Assembly (NCBI RefSeq): GCF_028471905.1
Contig: NZ_CP116902.1
Span: forward strand, 2,330,501 to 2,394,500
DNA length: 64,000 bases
DNA from: Aneurinibacillus uraniidurans
GTDB taxonomy: Bacteria; Bacillota; Bacilli; Aneurinibacillales; Aneurinibacillaceae
Reading direction: 5' to 3'
Positions 26,432 to 35,693 of this stretch are shown here, one piece after another. The notes below the pieces were generated by a model that was given only the letters and a program-made list of their open reading frames with translations, was not told where the DNA came from and ran no database searches. The position numbers and the translations under genes were made by a program. The first letter of the stretch is position 1. Every line of letters starts with the position of its first letter.

Positions 26432-27778
26432 TTAAAACAGCCAGGAAACCCAATAATATAAGACAACTAACGTAAATAGTGTGGCAGGCGGAATGACGAC
26501 TAGTGTGATTTTTATATACTGCCACCAGGTGATTTTTACTTTTCCGCGTCTTACGATGTGCATCCACATCAGCGTAGCCAGTGTTCCCATTGGGAAAAGT
26601 AACGATCCCATGTCGCTTCCAATTACATTAGCTAAATACGAGATTTTTAGGGCGAGTGGGTCGAGGTTCATATTCATAAGTGTCAGGGTGCCAACCATAA
26701 GCGCAGGGTGATTATTAAATATATTGGATAGAACAGAGAGGAGCGCTCCCATCATGACACTCGCATGCAGCAAGTTGCCAGAAGAAACGATCGGATGCAT
26801 GAAATCAATCAGCCGTGCCGTTAACCCAATGTTGTGCAGGCCGTAAATAATAACATACATACTAAAGGCGAAAACAAGAATATACCACGGTGTCTTTTTC
26901 AACATATCCATCGGGGATATCTTCAAGTGAACCCAACGCCATCCTAACAGTACAAGGGAGCCAATGACAGCTACAATCGAGACAGGAATCGCCAAATATG
27001 AAGCAACAAAAAGACTGACACGAACAATCAATACGAAAAGCAGGATATTTCGCATAAACCGGGAACGTTCCTTATCCAATGAAGGAGAAGGCCTCGTTTT
27101 GAGAGGATGATAGGTAGAGGTTGTAAGACCTGTGACTGTAGTAGGTACGGTTTGCGGAATGACTTTGTAAAAACGAAGAAACAGGAGCCCAACGAGGAAC
27201 AACAACCCTAGCGTAGCAGGAACAAACATCATCGCCGTGTGCATGTACAAATCCATATGCACGATTTTTAATGCGATTAAATTCACAATGTTACTTACCC
27301 CAATCGGAGCGCTAGAAGCGGTGGCGATTAATCCCCCGGATAATAGGTAGGGGATTTTTTGATGATTTTTCAAGCCCATATTATTGAGTAACATCACTAA
27401 AATAGGTGTTGTGATTAAAATACTGCCATCGTTATTGAAAAAGAGGGTCATGAGAAAACTCAAAAGATTGACATACCAGAATAAGCGAATCCCCGATCCC
27501 CCTGCTCTGGCAGCGAGCTTCTCGGCCACCCAGTGAAAGAAGCCAAAGCTCTCTAAGACAATCGCCATCACAATCGTTGCCATAATCGTAATCGCTGCCC
27601 CGCTTATTGTTTCCGTGATCTGGCCTAGATCAGATAAGGAAACACTCCCGCTGAGCAAAACAAAGATCGCACCCACTGTAGCCGGAATAGCTTCATTTAC
27701 TCCCTTAGGCCTCCACAGAATAAACACTAGCGTAACCAAAAAAGATAAGATGGTCATCCAAACCATAAGTTGGAACAC
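26432..27778 (-). CDS. ArsB/NhaD-type ion transporter
   Basis: A 448-residue protein with about eleven to twelve helices and two pseudo-symmetric halves, with FFNNDGSILITTP in the first and FNNHPALMVGTL in the second, as in the ArsB branch of the ion transporter superfamily. It may export arsenite or antimonite, but no arsR, arsC or arsA lies nearby, so the ion is uncertain. The start is GTG at 27778, 7 nt after an AAGGGG ribosome binding site. The CotB-like gene follows after about 30 nt. Confidence 0.8.
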   Translation of the reverse strand: MFQLMVWMTILSFLVTLVFILWRPKGVNEAIPATVGAIFVLLSGSVSLSDLGQITETISGAAITIMATIVMAIVLESFGFFHWVAEKLAARAGGSGIRLFWYVNLLSFLMTLFFNNDGSILITTPILVMLLNNMGLKNHQKIPYLLSGGLIATASSAPIGVSNIVNLIALKIVHMDLYMHTAMMFVPATLGLLFLVGLLFLRFYKVIPQTVPTTVTGLTTSTYHPLKTRPSPSLDKERSRFMRNILLFVLIVRVSLFVASYLAIPVSIVAVIGSLVLLGWRWVHLKISPMDMLKKTPWYILVFAFSMYVIIYGLHNIGLTARLIDFMHPIVSSGNLLHASVMMGALLSVLSNIFNNHPALMVGTLTLMNMNLDPLALKISYLANVIGSDMGSLLFPMGTLATLMWMHIVRRGKVKITWWQYIKITLVVIPPATLFTLVVLYYWVSWLF

Positions 27779-27980
27779 ACTTTTCCCCTTCCTTCTTGTG
27801 ATTCATGATGTAATGTAAAAATAGAGCCCCCTTCATGTACAAGACGGCACTTGTCCTACCCTCCCCTCTGTCCTTATGATCAACTTGTACTATATGTATA
27901 TGTAAATAGATAAGACAAGCTTTAGGCACGTCTCTATTTTTCGATAATTCCACTGCTGCGCATCCTTAATACATCCAAAT

Positions 27981-28005
27981 AAAAAACCGCCCCCTTGGGA
28001 GCGGC
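27981..28005 (-). terminator. Intrinsic terminator of htpG
   Basis: On the minus strand GCCGCTCCC-AA-GGGGGCGG followed by TTTTTT. Confidence 0.85.
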
Positions 28006-28037
28006 ATTGTAGTCTATCTTTAGATCATGAAGGGCTA

Positions 28038-29918
28038 TTACACCATAATCTTGCAAATGTTATTTGTAAATTCTACTGGATCATGGATCGGTAGTCCTTC
28101 AATCAGAAGTGCCTGGTTATATAATAAGTTTGTATATAAATGTAATTTCTCTTTATCTTTTGCCAATGCATCCTGCAAGGAGCTAAACACCTCGTGATTC
28201 GTATTAATTTCTAAAATTTTTTCTGCTTGTATGTTCTGGTTATCCGGCATTGCGTTTAGTATTTTTTCCATTTCGATCGTTACTTCACCGTCTGTAGACA
28301 AACATACCGGATGTGTTTTTAATCGTTTCGATGCTCGTACATCCTTTACTTTGTCTGCAAGTATATGTTTCATCTCCTCAAAGAGGGCTTTGTTTTCGTT
28401 TTCTGCTGAATCCGTATCGTTTTGACTTTCTTCTGCTTCAATCCCTAAATCACCGCTTGATACCGATTTGAACTCCTTATCTTGATAAGTCGTGATCATT
28501 TTGATGGCGAACTCATCGATATCATCTGTGAAATACAGGATTTCATATCCTTTTTCCAATACGAGCTCTGTCTGCGGCATTTTCTCAATTCTTTCATACG
28601 TCTCTCCTGAAGCATAATAAATATACTTCTGATCTTCAGGCATTCGTGAAACATATTCCGCTAACGTAACGAGCTTCTTCTCTTTTGAGGAATGGAACAT
28701 CAGCAAGTCTTGCAGCAGTTCTTTATGACTTCCGAAATCACTATATACGCCGTATTTTAACTGTCTGCCAAATGATGTATAAAATTGTTCATACTTCTCA
28801 CGTTCATCTTTTAGTAGACTTTGCAATTGACTGGCGATTTTCGTTTTGATGTTTTTCGCAATAACCTTCAGTTGTCGGTCATGCTGTAACATCTCGCGTG
28901 ATATATTAAGCGATAAATCTTCTGAATCGACCATTCCTTTGACAAAACTAAAATAATCAGGCAGCAAATCCGCGCATTTGTTCATAATTAATACGCCATT
29001 TGAATAAAGCTCTAATCCTTTTTCATATTCTTTCGTATAGTAGTCAAATGGCATGTTCTCCGGAATGAATAAAACGGCATGATATCGCACGACACCATCG
29101 ACGCTAAGATGGATATGTTTGATCGGCTTGTCAAACCCGTACCGTTTTTCTGTATAAAAGTTCTCATAGTCTTCAGACGTAAGCTCACTTTTATTCTTTT
29201 TCCAGATTGGCACCATGCTGTTTACAATCTGTTCTTCCTGGTACTCTTCAAATTCACCTTCGCTGTCTTCTTTCGGTCTTTTGCGTGTAACATCCATTTT
29301 GATTGGGTAGCGAATAAAATCAGAGTATTTTTTGATAATGGCTCTCAATCCGTACTCTTCTAGATACTCACCATAATTCTCATCTTCTGTGTTCTCTTTA
29401 ATTTTTAGGATAATCTCTGTTCCTACTGCATCTTTCTCAGTCGTCACAATTGTATATCCATCAGCGCCTGTAGATTCCCATTTGAAAGCCGTATCGCTTC
29501 CTACAGCCTTACTAATGACTGTAACAACGTCCGCTACCATAAAGGCTGAATAAAAGCCCACACCGAATTGACCGATAATATCATACCCATCTTTTAATTC
29601 GGTTTCCTTTTTAAAGGCTAACGATCCGCTTTTCGCAATCGTCCCCAGGTTATTTTCCAGTTCTTCTTTTGTCATCCCGATGCCCGTATCGGAAATTTTC
29701 AATACACGGGTTTCCTTGTCGGCCACCACTTTTATGTAGTAATGATCTGGATCAAAATGTAACGCATCATCTGTTAGTGCTTTGTAATACATTTTGTCAA
29801 TGGCATCGCTGGCATTAGAAATTAACTCTCGCAAAAATATCTCCCGCTGCGAATAAATAGAGTTAATCATCATATCTAATAGTCTTTTCGATTCTGCTTT
29901 AAACTCTTGTTTTACCAT
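28038..29918 (-). CDS. htpG: Hsp90 chaperone HtpG
   Basis: A 626-residue protein of normal length. The N-terminal GHKL ATPase motifs are visible: [16 protein letters not shown] and [13 protein letters not shown]; the middle domain (NISREMLQ) and dimerisation domain follow. It is an ATP-driven chaperone for stressed or labile proteins. Ribosome binding site AAAGGGGAGAG. A perfect CIRCE operator and a sigma-A promoter lie just upstream, so it should belong to the HrcA regulon. Monocistronic with its own terminator. Confidence 0.96.
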   Translation of the reverse strand: MVKQEFKAESKRLLDMMINSIYSQREIFLRELISNASDAIDKMYYKALTDDALHFDPDHYYIKVVADKETRVLKISDTGIGMTKEELENNLGTIAKSGSLAFKKETELKDGYDIIGQFGVGFYSAFMVADVVTVISKAVGSDTAFKWESTGADGYTIVTTEKDAVGTEIILKIKENTEDENYGEYLEEYGLRAIIKKYSDFIRYPIKMDVTRKRPKEDSEGEFEEYQEEQIVNSMVPIWKKNKSELTSEDYENFYTEKRYGFDKPIKHIHLSVDGVVRYHAVLFIPENMPFDYYTKEYEKGLELYSNGVLIMNKCADLLPDYFSFVKGMVDSEDLSLNISREMLQHDRQLKVIAKNIKTKIASQLQSLLKDEREKYEQFYTSFGRQLKYGVYSDFGSHKELLQDLLMFHSSKEKKLVTLAEYVSRMPEDQKYIYYASGETYERIEKMPQTELVLEKGYEILYFTDDIDEFAIKMITTYQDKEFKSVSSGDLGIEAEESQNDTDSAENENKALFEEMKHILADKVKDVRASKRLKTHPVCLSTDGEVTIEMEKILNAMPDNQNIQAEKILEINTNHEVFSSLQDALAKDKEKLHLYTNLLYNQALLIEGLPIHDPVEFTNNICKIMV

Positions 29919-29969
29919 TACACTCTCCCCTTTCCATACAAAAACAACTCGAATATGCGAGTAACATAA

Positions 29970-29996
29970 TTAGCACTCAACCATACAGAGTGCTAA
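29970..29996 (-). promoter_or_regulatory. CIRCE operator (HrcA binding site)
   Basis: TTAGCACTC-N9-GAGTGCTAA, an exact match to the CIRCE inverted repeat, about 50 nt before the htpG start. Confidence 0.95.
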
Positions 29997-30004
29997 TTAT
30001 TATC

Positions 30005-30033
30005 TTGATAACACATTCTTGATTTTGTGTCAA
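30005..30033 (-). promoter_or_regulatory. Sigma-A promoter of htpG
   Basis: On the minus strand TTGACA (30033-30028), 17-nt spacer, TATCAA (30010-30005); CIRCE follows directly around the expected transcript start. Confidence 0.65.
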
Positions 30034-30242
30034 TATGTATACACCTGTTCGCAACGGTTTGTCGGTCGTTTTCAATGCGCTATTGCTTTGCCAAGCCTTG
30101 TTAACTCTGAGGATGTACGAGCCGCTTATAAAAAAGAAAGAGAAGCATATGGAATGGTGGAGTGGAATAGGATGATCCCTTCTACCCCTTATACAAATAA
30201 AGAACCTGCCTAATTTATCAACTTAGACAGGTTATAGAAATG

Positions 30243-30375
30243 CTAATCATTAAATTGTGGAATACCATTCCCAAGTACAACGAATTTTCCTTTTCCATTT
30301 GGTATCCAATCTTTAAAATCTCCTTTATAAGCCGCAATTCTACTTGGTGTATGATACAATTTATTTAAATGCTTT
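30243..30375 (-). pseudogene. Short open frame without start, possible gene remnant
   Basis: A frame of about 40 codons downstream of the lipoprotein gene stays open and reads with coding-like composition (for example HTPSRIAAYKGDFKDW, then PNGKGKFVVLGNG), ending in TAG at 30243-30245. It has no ribosome binding site and no ATG. It may be the C-terminal end of a lost gene. I do not recognise the family. Confidence 0.25.
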
Positions 30376-30915
30376 CTGAATTAATGGCATTGTCTGATTA
30401 ATCATTTGACTACCAGCAACCATTTTGTCAGTCGCTTTATTAATATATGTTACATCATTCTTGTCGATACCTTTCGCAATTAAATCAGGGACTTTCTCAA
30501 ACTCAGCAATTGCTTTCATATAAGAGTTGTGGACTTCTTGAAATCGTGGTGTCGGCTTTAATTTCTTCGCATCATCTACTCCATTTTTCAACATTGCCAA
30601 AGCTGCTGCCATCTTCTTTTTCCAATTATCCGAACCATCAAACTGTTGTGAGACTTCACTCATTTGTAGTAATGCTTTAGTCAGAGCTGTTGTATTCGCA
30701 ACAAATGCACTCTGATATTCTTTATCTGCTTCTGATAATCCATTTGTTTCTACTTTTGGTTCAGGTTTAGGTTGTTCTACTGGTTTAGTTTCTTGAGCGG
30801 GTTGTGTTTGAGATTGTGTTGAAGTTTCTTTTGGTGCAGATGCTTCTTTTCCTCCACACCCAGATAATAATGCAAGGCTTATCATGACAGACAGAAAAAT
30901 TGTGACTTTTTTCAT
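30361..30915 (-). CDS. Lipoprotein of unknown function
   Basis: A 184-residue protein with a signal peptide and lipobox LLSGC, a Pro/Gln/Lys/Thr-rich linker (residues about 25-60), then an all-helical domain of about 120 residues (SEADKEYQSAFVANTTALTKALLQM start). No enzymatic motif is seen. The architecture is that of a cell-surface-anchored helical bundle. A good AAGGAGAAG ribosome binding site precedes the ATG. Monocistronic. Confidence 0.7.
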   Translation of the reverse strand: MKKVTIFLSVMISLALLSGCGGKEASAPKETSTQSQTQPAQETKPVEQPKPEPKVETNGLSEADKEYQSAFVANTTALTKALLQMSEVSQQFDGSDNWKKKMAAALAMLKNGVDDAKKLKPTPRFQEVHNSYMKAIAEFEKVPDLIAKGIDKNDVTYINKATDKMVAGSQMINQTMPLIQKAFK

Positions 30916-31113
30916 TTGTTTCTTCTCCTTATATTGTATTTAGTACGGTTAAAACATTACCATATTATGTATTAAGATTGAAGAAACAAATTATATATTT
31001 TTACTACATTAGGGATAAATTTACAAAGTTATCATCCATATGGATACAACTTGAAAAGTTACGATCTCTACTCTAGAATTACACTCGCTCCATTCCCCAT
31101 ATCATTATTGAAA

Positions 31114-33150
31114 TTAATCCCATCTATCAATTTTAATAATTCGTGTAGAGTTGTTTGATGTTATTTTCAGAGTCAAATTCCATTCACTATCTTTTGAATA
31201 ACCTACTCCACATGCAGAAGCATTCTCAATTTCTTCAATTGGAGTATTTGCAGTATAAGCTTCTAATGTCTTGCGAATTTCATGAAGTTCAGATTTAAGC
31301 GTCTCATTAAAGAATCCTCTACCTTTCCCTTCAGACAAATCCTTACATCCGTCCAGCAAAAAGAAAATATGCTGACCTGAATGAGTAACCTTCTCTTCAT
31401 TCCATAGATTTGGAGAATTGGTGATGCCTTTTACCTTAATAAAGTTGTTTAATTGAACATTCCATGAATTATCAGATGAATAGTTTGTGCTAGAGATGTT
31501 CGGGTGTTGTCCCTTAACATAGTCAAAAGTGAACACAGTCTCTTTGAAGCCAGTATTTCCGGCAATGCCATAATAGGAGTAAATCTGACCGTTTATTTCC
31601 AATTCTACCTTGAATGGAGTCTTTCCGTTTCCTCTTTCACAATAGTTGTGAACATAGAAGACGTATTCGTCTTTTGGTGCATGACCATTACTCCACCGAA
31701 TGTTCTCAACTGGCGAATAGTCTCTGTGACTGCCACCATTCATATCAATATCCAACCAACCACCACATCTACTCTTTTTATCTCCGTAGTAAATGTGTTC
31801 ACCAGTAGGAGTTATACAATGAAGATCAAGGTCTGTGTATCCTTCCCAAATAAGTGAGCATCTGATTTCGTTACCCTCGTATCTTCCTCCTGCACTTTCA
31901 ACCCTACGCTTAATTTCACCATCAATCCCACCATGATAATACCAACTAAATGGATTATCCCATTGTAAGATGTTAGGAGCGTCTTGATCGGAAGCAGTAA
32001 CAAGAGCCATCAGCCTGTTAGGACTGTCAACCATAACCTCGATACTTTCTGCTGTAGATAACACGGTTCTTTGGAATTTCTCCCATGTCATTACTGTGTT
32101 CGGCAAGTTAACTTTTGCTTTCTTTTCTTTAGGTGCTATATTGCTAAATACACCAGATTTTTCGCTTTTCTTACTAACACTTTCTTTTGCTTTCCAAAGA
32201 AAGTGCGGTATTTCCTCGAATGTTGCGTATCTTCTTTGTAGAGAGTTGGCAATCCCAAGTTTCTTAACAATTCTTTCAGCTTGTTCAATATTACCTTGTG
32301 ATGGAGCCACTTGCGACCTCATATAATTAGATGGATTCATTTTCTCTGCAAATCTACGAGAAATTAGATCGAAAGATAATCCATTAACAATGTCATCAAG
32401 CAATGTTCCAATCATGCTACTCTTTACATGACAGAATCCAGCAGGAGCAGTAGCAACAGCTAACCAAGTTATATGGTCAAGATTACGACCACTCTTAGCA
32501 TTACTACGTTTGTTGTGTACTTCTTGCACAAATTTAGCAACACCAAGAACTCTGTCAGACCTATAAAGAGATTCTGATTCCAATAATGTTACTGCTTGAT
32601 TTACAGCCTCTAAAGGATATTCCACTAATCCAGAAACCAAAATCCTAAAGTCCTCTCTCTTTTCTGCCATTTCTTGCCTGGATGTTTTTAGTCTAGAGTG
32701 AAAAACTTTTTCTGTTGGAAGTGTTACTGATATGTGATCCCATCCACCAGAAGTAGGTGTACCAAGAACTCTTTCACTTGAAACAAATACCCCTGTAACT
32801 CTCGATTTAAGTATGATTTTCTTCATCGCTTTAACCGATTCGGCGAAGAATTTAGGAACATCATTTTCATTCCACAAAACCGAACTTACTTCACCATCTT
32901 CAGAAATAGATACAAGTCCACCAAAACGATTCACAAAATGTCTGCAACAGCTACAAGTATAATGTTGTCTTGCTTCATGTGGTAAATTTTCAAGAAATAC
33001 TTCAAACAATTCCTCTGCATCAGTAGTAAATAGTGGAACATTATCAAAAGTAGAAAAATGACGTATAATCGCCTCACTGAATTGAGGATATTGGTCATTG
33101 CTATTATCATACTCAGCATTATTAGATAAAATTTTGTTATCGTTATTCAC
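31114..33150 (-). CDS. Large hypothetical protein with a DUF2135/YfaP-like domain
   Basis: A 678-residue cytoplasmic-looking protein without signal peptide. Residues about 60-85 hold a CSCCRHF cysteine cluster followed by a small beta block (GGLVSISEDGEV). The middle (about 100-400) is helical and unrecognised. Residues about 430-545 resemble the DUF2135/YfaP beta-sandwich (LIWEGYTDLDLHCITPTGEH, YYGDKKS-GGWLDIDMNGG, SPVENIRW, YVFYVHNY). A further beta-rich C-terminal domain follows. The start is GTG at 33150 after AAGGAGTGGG. The gene is AT-richer than its neighbours and sits beside tRNA genes, which suggests acquisition. Function unknown. Confidence 0.75.
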   Translation of the reverse strand: MNNDNKILSNNAEYDNSNDQYPQFSEAIIRHFSTFDNVPLFTTDAEELFEVFLENLPHEARQHYTCSCCRHFVNRFGGLVSISEDGEVSSVLWNENDVPKFFAESVKAMKKIILKSRVTGVFVSSERVLGTPTSGGWDHISVTLPTEKVFHSRLKTSRQEMAEKREDFRILVSGLVEYPLEAVNQAVTLLESESLYRSDRVLGVAKFVQEVHNKRSNAKSGRNLDHITWLAVATAPAGFCHVKSSMIGTLLDDIVNGLSFDLISRRFAEKMNPSNYMRSQVAPSQGNIEQAERIVKKLGIANSLQRRYATFEEIPHFLWKAKESVSKKSEKSGVFSNIAPKEKKAKVNLPNTVMTWEKFQRTVLSTAESIEVMVDSPNRLMALVTASDQDAPNILQWDNPFSWYYHGGIDGEIKRRVESAGGRYEGNEIRCSLIWEGYTDLDLHCITPTGEHIYYGDKKSRCGGWLDIDMNGGSHRDYSPVENIRWSNGHAPKDEYVFYVHNYCERGNGKTPFKVELEINGQIYSYYGIAGNTGFKETVFTFDYVKGQHPNISSTNYSSDNSWNVQLNNFIKVKGITNSPNLWNEEKVTHSGQHIFFLLDGCKDLSEGKGRGFFNETLKSELHEIRKTLEAYTANTPIEEIENASACGVGYSKDSEWNLTLKITSNNSTRIIKIDRWD

Positions 33151-33320
33151 ATTTTCCCACTCCTTTTTTATAGTTTTTATTTTAAAATAACATAAAATGG
33201 AACAATTAACTTCCTTTATTTTGTCAAATTGTTAAATTTACTTAGAAGAGACCGTTATTTCAGACAAATTTTTAAACTCTATTTCGTCTTAAAAATCTTT
33301 AAGAGCAAATTTCAACAACA

Positions 33321-33372
33321 AAAAAGCCACTCTTCCTTTAATTCGAATTGAATTAAAGGAAGAGTGGCTTTT
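33321..33372. terminator. Perfect long hairpin, intrinsic terminator
   Basis: AAAAGCCACTCTTCCTTTAA and its exact complement around a short loop (stem over 20 bp), T-rich on both sides. It ends the tRNA transcript (-) and isolates the DUF2135 gene. Confidence 0.85.
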
Positions 33373-33376
33373 ATTT

Positions 33377-33411
33377 CTTATAGTGGGTTTCCGTCCGATC
33401 ACTATAAGTTT
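33377..33411. repeat. Inverted repeat 3' of the tRNA genes
   Basis: CTTATAGTG / CACTATAAG arms 17 nt apart, followed on the plus strand by TTTTATT. Role unclear; possibly a second termination or processing signal. Confidence 0.4.
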
Positions 33412-33454
33412 TATTGGTGAGAAAATCCCATAATCCTTGCGTGCCAAGGCGTGA

Positions 33455-33530
33455 TGCTGGTGACAGGATTTGAACCTGCGACCCCTTCATTACGAGTGAA
33501 GTGCGCGTCTGCCAATTCCGCCACTTCGGC
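33455..33530 (-). pseudogene. tRNA-like gene, apparent Leu/Thr chimera (anticodon CGT)
   Basis: On the minus strand the 5' half (GCCGAAGTGGCGGAATTGGC, then AGACGCGC) is that of a tRNA-Leu, while the anticodon arm (CTTCA-CTCGTAA-TGAAG, anticodon CGT) and T-arm plus CACCAGCA end are those of a tRNA-Thr. The two acceptor strands, GCCGAAG and CACCAGC, pair at only about four of seven positions. A CCA end is absent (ATCA follows). It is probably a non-functional recombinant, 3 nt after the tRNA-Gly. Confidence 0.65.
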
Positions 33531-33533
33531 AAA

Positions 33534-33607
33534 TGGAGCGGGTGAGGGGAATCGAACCCCCGCCTCAGGCTTGGGAAGCCGGCATTCTACCATTGAACTA
33601 CACCCGC
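33534..33607 (-). tRNA. tRNA-Gly (CCC anticodon)
   Basis: Complete cloverleaf on the minus strand: acceptor GCGGGTG / CACCCGC, D-arm GTTCAATGGTAGAAT, anticodon loop TTCCCAA (anticodon CCC), T-arm GGGG-TTCGATT-CCCC, discriminator T and encoded CCA. One mismatch in the anticodon stem (C-T) is seen. Confidence 0.9.
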
Positions 33608-33765
33608 AATATCATACTTACATTTACAACTATACTAATAACCGTGTCAATGTATTAATGACATAAATTATTATATCATAAATATACTTATTATGCATCA
33701 TTATCCGGATTTTACACCTTCATTAATGGTAAAAATATGATAAGTTACATAATGAGGTGATACAT

Positions 33766-34251
33766 ATGCAAATTTTCCGTCCGTTTAAGTGTTATGATCA
33801 ATCGGCTCGTTTTTTATGTGATTCCAGACTTAATAAGCAAGTTCTAGAGTGCTATCAAGTTGCTAAATCAATTTTAGTTCATATGACTATAATGGAGGGA
33901 CGCGGAGGATACTTTAGACATCCCATCACCCAGCATGTATACAACAATGGAAGGCCCTATCTTCCATCACTTTATCAGTTTATGGAGGCTTGCAATCGCG
34001 AATGGCTACGTAGAGGGAAGAATCGCGGAAGCGAGTTTGCTGCCAAAATAGAGAATTTACGACTGATTGTTATTAAACACCACGATCAATTTAGCTGGGA
34101 GTATCTGCCGCCCTTTTACTGTTATGGTGATGACAGAGTTTATCATGAAGAACAGGTTTATCAATTATATCGAAAATTACTGAAGCAAAAATGGGGGACA
34201 GATAAAATCATTCCCAAGTGCAGTATTATTCTCAAGCATACGAATACATAA
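33766..34251 (+). CDS. Pyrimidine dimer DNA glycosylase-like protein (Pyr_excise family)
   Basis: A 161-residue protein whose N-terminus (MQIFRPFKCYDQSARFLCD, then RLNKQVLECYQVAKSI) and middle (HPITQHVYNN, CNREWLRRGK) match the pattern of the Pyr_excise-type family found in actinobacteria and phages, related to T4 endonuclease V. It may act on UV lesions; activity is not shown, and the classical T4 catalytic N-terminal Thr is not the first residue here. The start at 33766 has a GAGGTGAT ribosome binding site; the GTG at 33757 overlaps it. Confidence 0.6.
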   Translation: MQIFRPFKCYDQSARFLCDSRLNKQVLECYQVAKSILVHMTIMEGRGGYFRHPITQHVYNNGRPYLPSLYQFMEACNREWLRRGKNRGSEFAAKIENLRLIVIKHHDQFSWEYLPPFYCYGDDRVYHEEQVYQLYRKLLKQKWGTDKIIPKCSIILKHTNT

Positions 34252-34257
34252 AGCACC

Positions 34258-34287
34258 AAAAAGCCCCACCATCACGGCAGGGCTTTT
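34258..34287 (+). terminator. Intrinsic terminator
   Basis: AAAAAGCCC-CC / GG-GGGCTTTTC hairpin directly after the Pyr_excise-like gene. Confidence 0.8.
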
Positions 34288-34360
34288 CCTTACCTCTACT
34301 TATCTTGTACTTGTCAATCGGTTCTGCTTTACTCAAGAAGGAAAGTCCCACAGCATGCCT

Positions 34361-34768
34361 CTATCTTACAAATGTAATAAAGTCAAGATTAACCGGTTCA
34401 ATACCGCCTGCACGAAGTCGTGAATTCATTTGTCCTCGATGATACTGACCGTGTAATGCTACATGAGTTAAAATATCCCGTACAGAATTCGTAAACTCTT
34501 TTCCTTTACTATTTGTGTAGGATATTGTTTTATCTAAGTCAGTATTCGCTAAATTAGTTAAAAACGCTGTAAAGCTCTCTTCATTTTGTTTAACAAGTTC
34601 TGCACAGACTTCGATATCGACCTCCGACCAGATGGGAAGCTGTGAACTATCCAGTCCTTGTAACCTGGTAATCCATACTTTTTCTGCAAGAAGAATGTGG
34701 GAAAAGCACTGCTTCCCCCCCTTCGTTTATTTCATCATACAAAGCAATTCTTTCTTCTATGATAGCTC
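34361..34768 (-). pseudogene. Frameshifted, N-truncated DinB-superfamily fragment
   Basis: The last about 110 codons read well (HILLAEKVWITRLQGLDSSQ, then VRDILTHVALHGQYHRGQMN) and keep the DinB His ligands (THVALHGQYHRGQ). Upstream, the frame breaks at a run of seven G on the minus strand (34716-34722 region); removing one G joins it to an upstream segment ending in the 3' end of the sigma-factor gene. No start codon or ribosome binding site is found, so it is either a pseudogene or a sequencing slip in the G tract. Confidence 0.65.
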
Positions 34769-35674
34769 CTATTCGTGACTCGTACACACAATAATATGTT
34801 TGAGCTTATCAGGATTTACGATATAAAAGATTCGCTCTATCTTGTTTGTATTTTGATTCCAAGCAAAACTGAATATTCCAATAGCCTCGTCATTCTTCGT
34901 TACAAGAATCCCCGGTTGGTTATTCACTCTCACTGCCAGTGCCTTTTTCCCGGAAAAGAACTTCGTGGCAATGGCATGCAACAATACTAGGACACGTTTT
35001 CTACTTGCAATTTGGTTAATAGCTGTCACTACTTTACCTCCTCCATCTGCAACAAGGATTACATCACTTGTAAGGATATCCGAGATTCCTTGAATATCCC
35101 CTCTCGATAAAGCTGAAATAAATGTAGTGACTTGTGATTGTTGAGTCTGATATGACATGTCGGTCTCATTAGGAAGTACAGTCATCTTCTTCTTGGCTCG
35201 CCCAAACATTTTACGACAATTTGGCTCCGTAATGTGTAACATATCAGCAATCTCACTGTGTTTTAAATGCAATGCCTCTCTTAGAACATAAACGACCCGC
35301 TCTGCTGTAGACAGTCTCTCCATGAGAACGACAAATGCATAGTATAATTGCTCATTTTGAACCACTTGTTCTGAGGGTTCTATCTGTGAGCCGTGCACAA
35401 TCGGTTCTGGCAGCCAAGTACCGACATAGGTTTCTCTCTTTTTCCTGCTTGATTTCACTTCATTTATACAACGATTTATGACCATCTTGCTTATATACGA
35501 CTTTATACTGGTAATATCAACCTGACTATTCCCGTTTATTTGAAGTCTTACAAATGTATCATGGACAATATCTTCAGCATCTACTAGGGATCCGAGCATT
35601 TGGTACGCTATCGAAATCAAGTAAGATTTGTAACTTGTGTATAACTCGTTTAACTCTAAATCATGCTGCTTCAC
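34769..35674 (-). CDS. ECF41-type RNA polymerase sigma factor
   Basis: A 301-residue sigma factor with region 2 (YQMLGSLVDAEDIVHDTF), region 4 (LSTAERVVYVLREALHLKHSEIADMLH in pieces) and the C-terminal SnoaL-like extension that marks ECF41. Its signature motifs are present: WLPEP between the regions and DGGGKV in the extension. In ECF41 members the extension modulates activity in place of an anti-sigma factor. The start is GTG at 35674 after AAGGAGGG. The NAD-dependent epimerase gene lies 19 nt upstream and is the expected target. Confidence 0.88.
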   Translation of the reverse strand: MKQHDLELNELYTSYKSYLISIAYQMLGSLVDAEDIVHDTFVRLQINGNSQVDITSIKSYISKMVINRCINEVKSSRKKRETYVGTWLPEPIVHGSQIEPSEQVVQNEQLYYAFVVLMERLSTAERVVYVLREALHLKHSEIADMLHITEPNCRKMFGRAKKKMTVLPNETDMSYQTQQSQVTTFISALSRGDIQGISDILTSDVILVADGGGKVVTAINQIASRKRVLVLLHAIATKFFSGKKALAVRVNNQPGILVTKNDEAIGIFSFAWNQNTNKIERIFYIVNPDKLKHIIVCTSHE

Positions 35675-35693
35675 TGTACCCTCCTTATTACGA

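Noticed and set aside
26400-26567. N-terminal extension of the CotB-like protein
   Set aside because: It overlaps the ArsB-like gene end; the 26399 ATG has a proper ribosome binding site and begins the first repeat.
30019-30213. 64-codon plus-strand ORF over the htpG promoter region
   Set aside because: It runs through the htpG promoter, has no ribosome binding site and no recognised similarity.
33411-33666. Open frames on both strands across the tRNA genes (e.g. MMLVTGFEPATPSLRV...)
   Set aside because: This is the well-known artefact of translating tRNA genes; the DNA is a tRNA-Gly and a tRNA-like gene.
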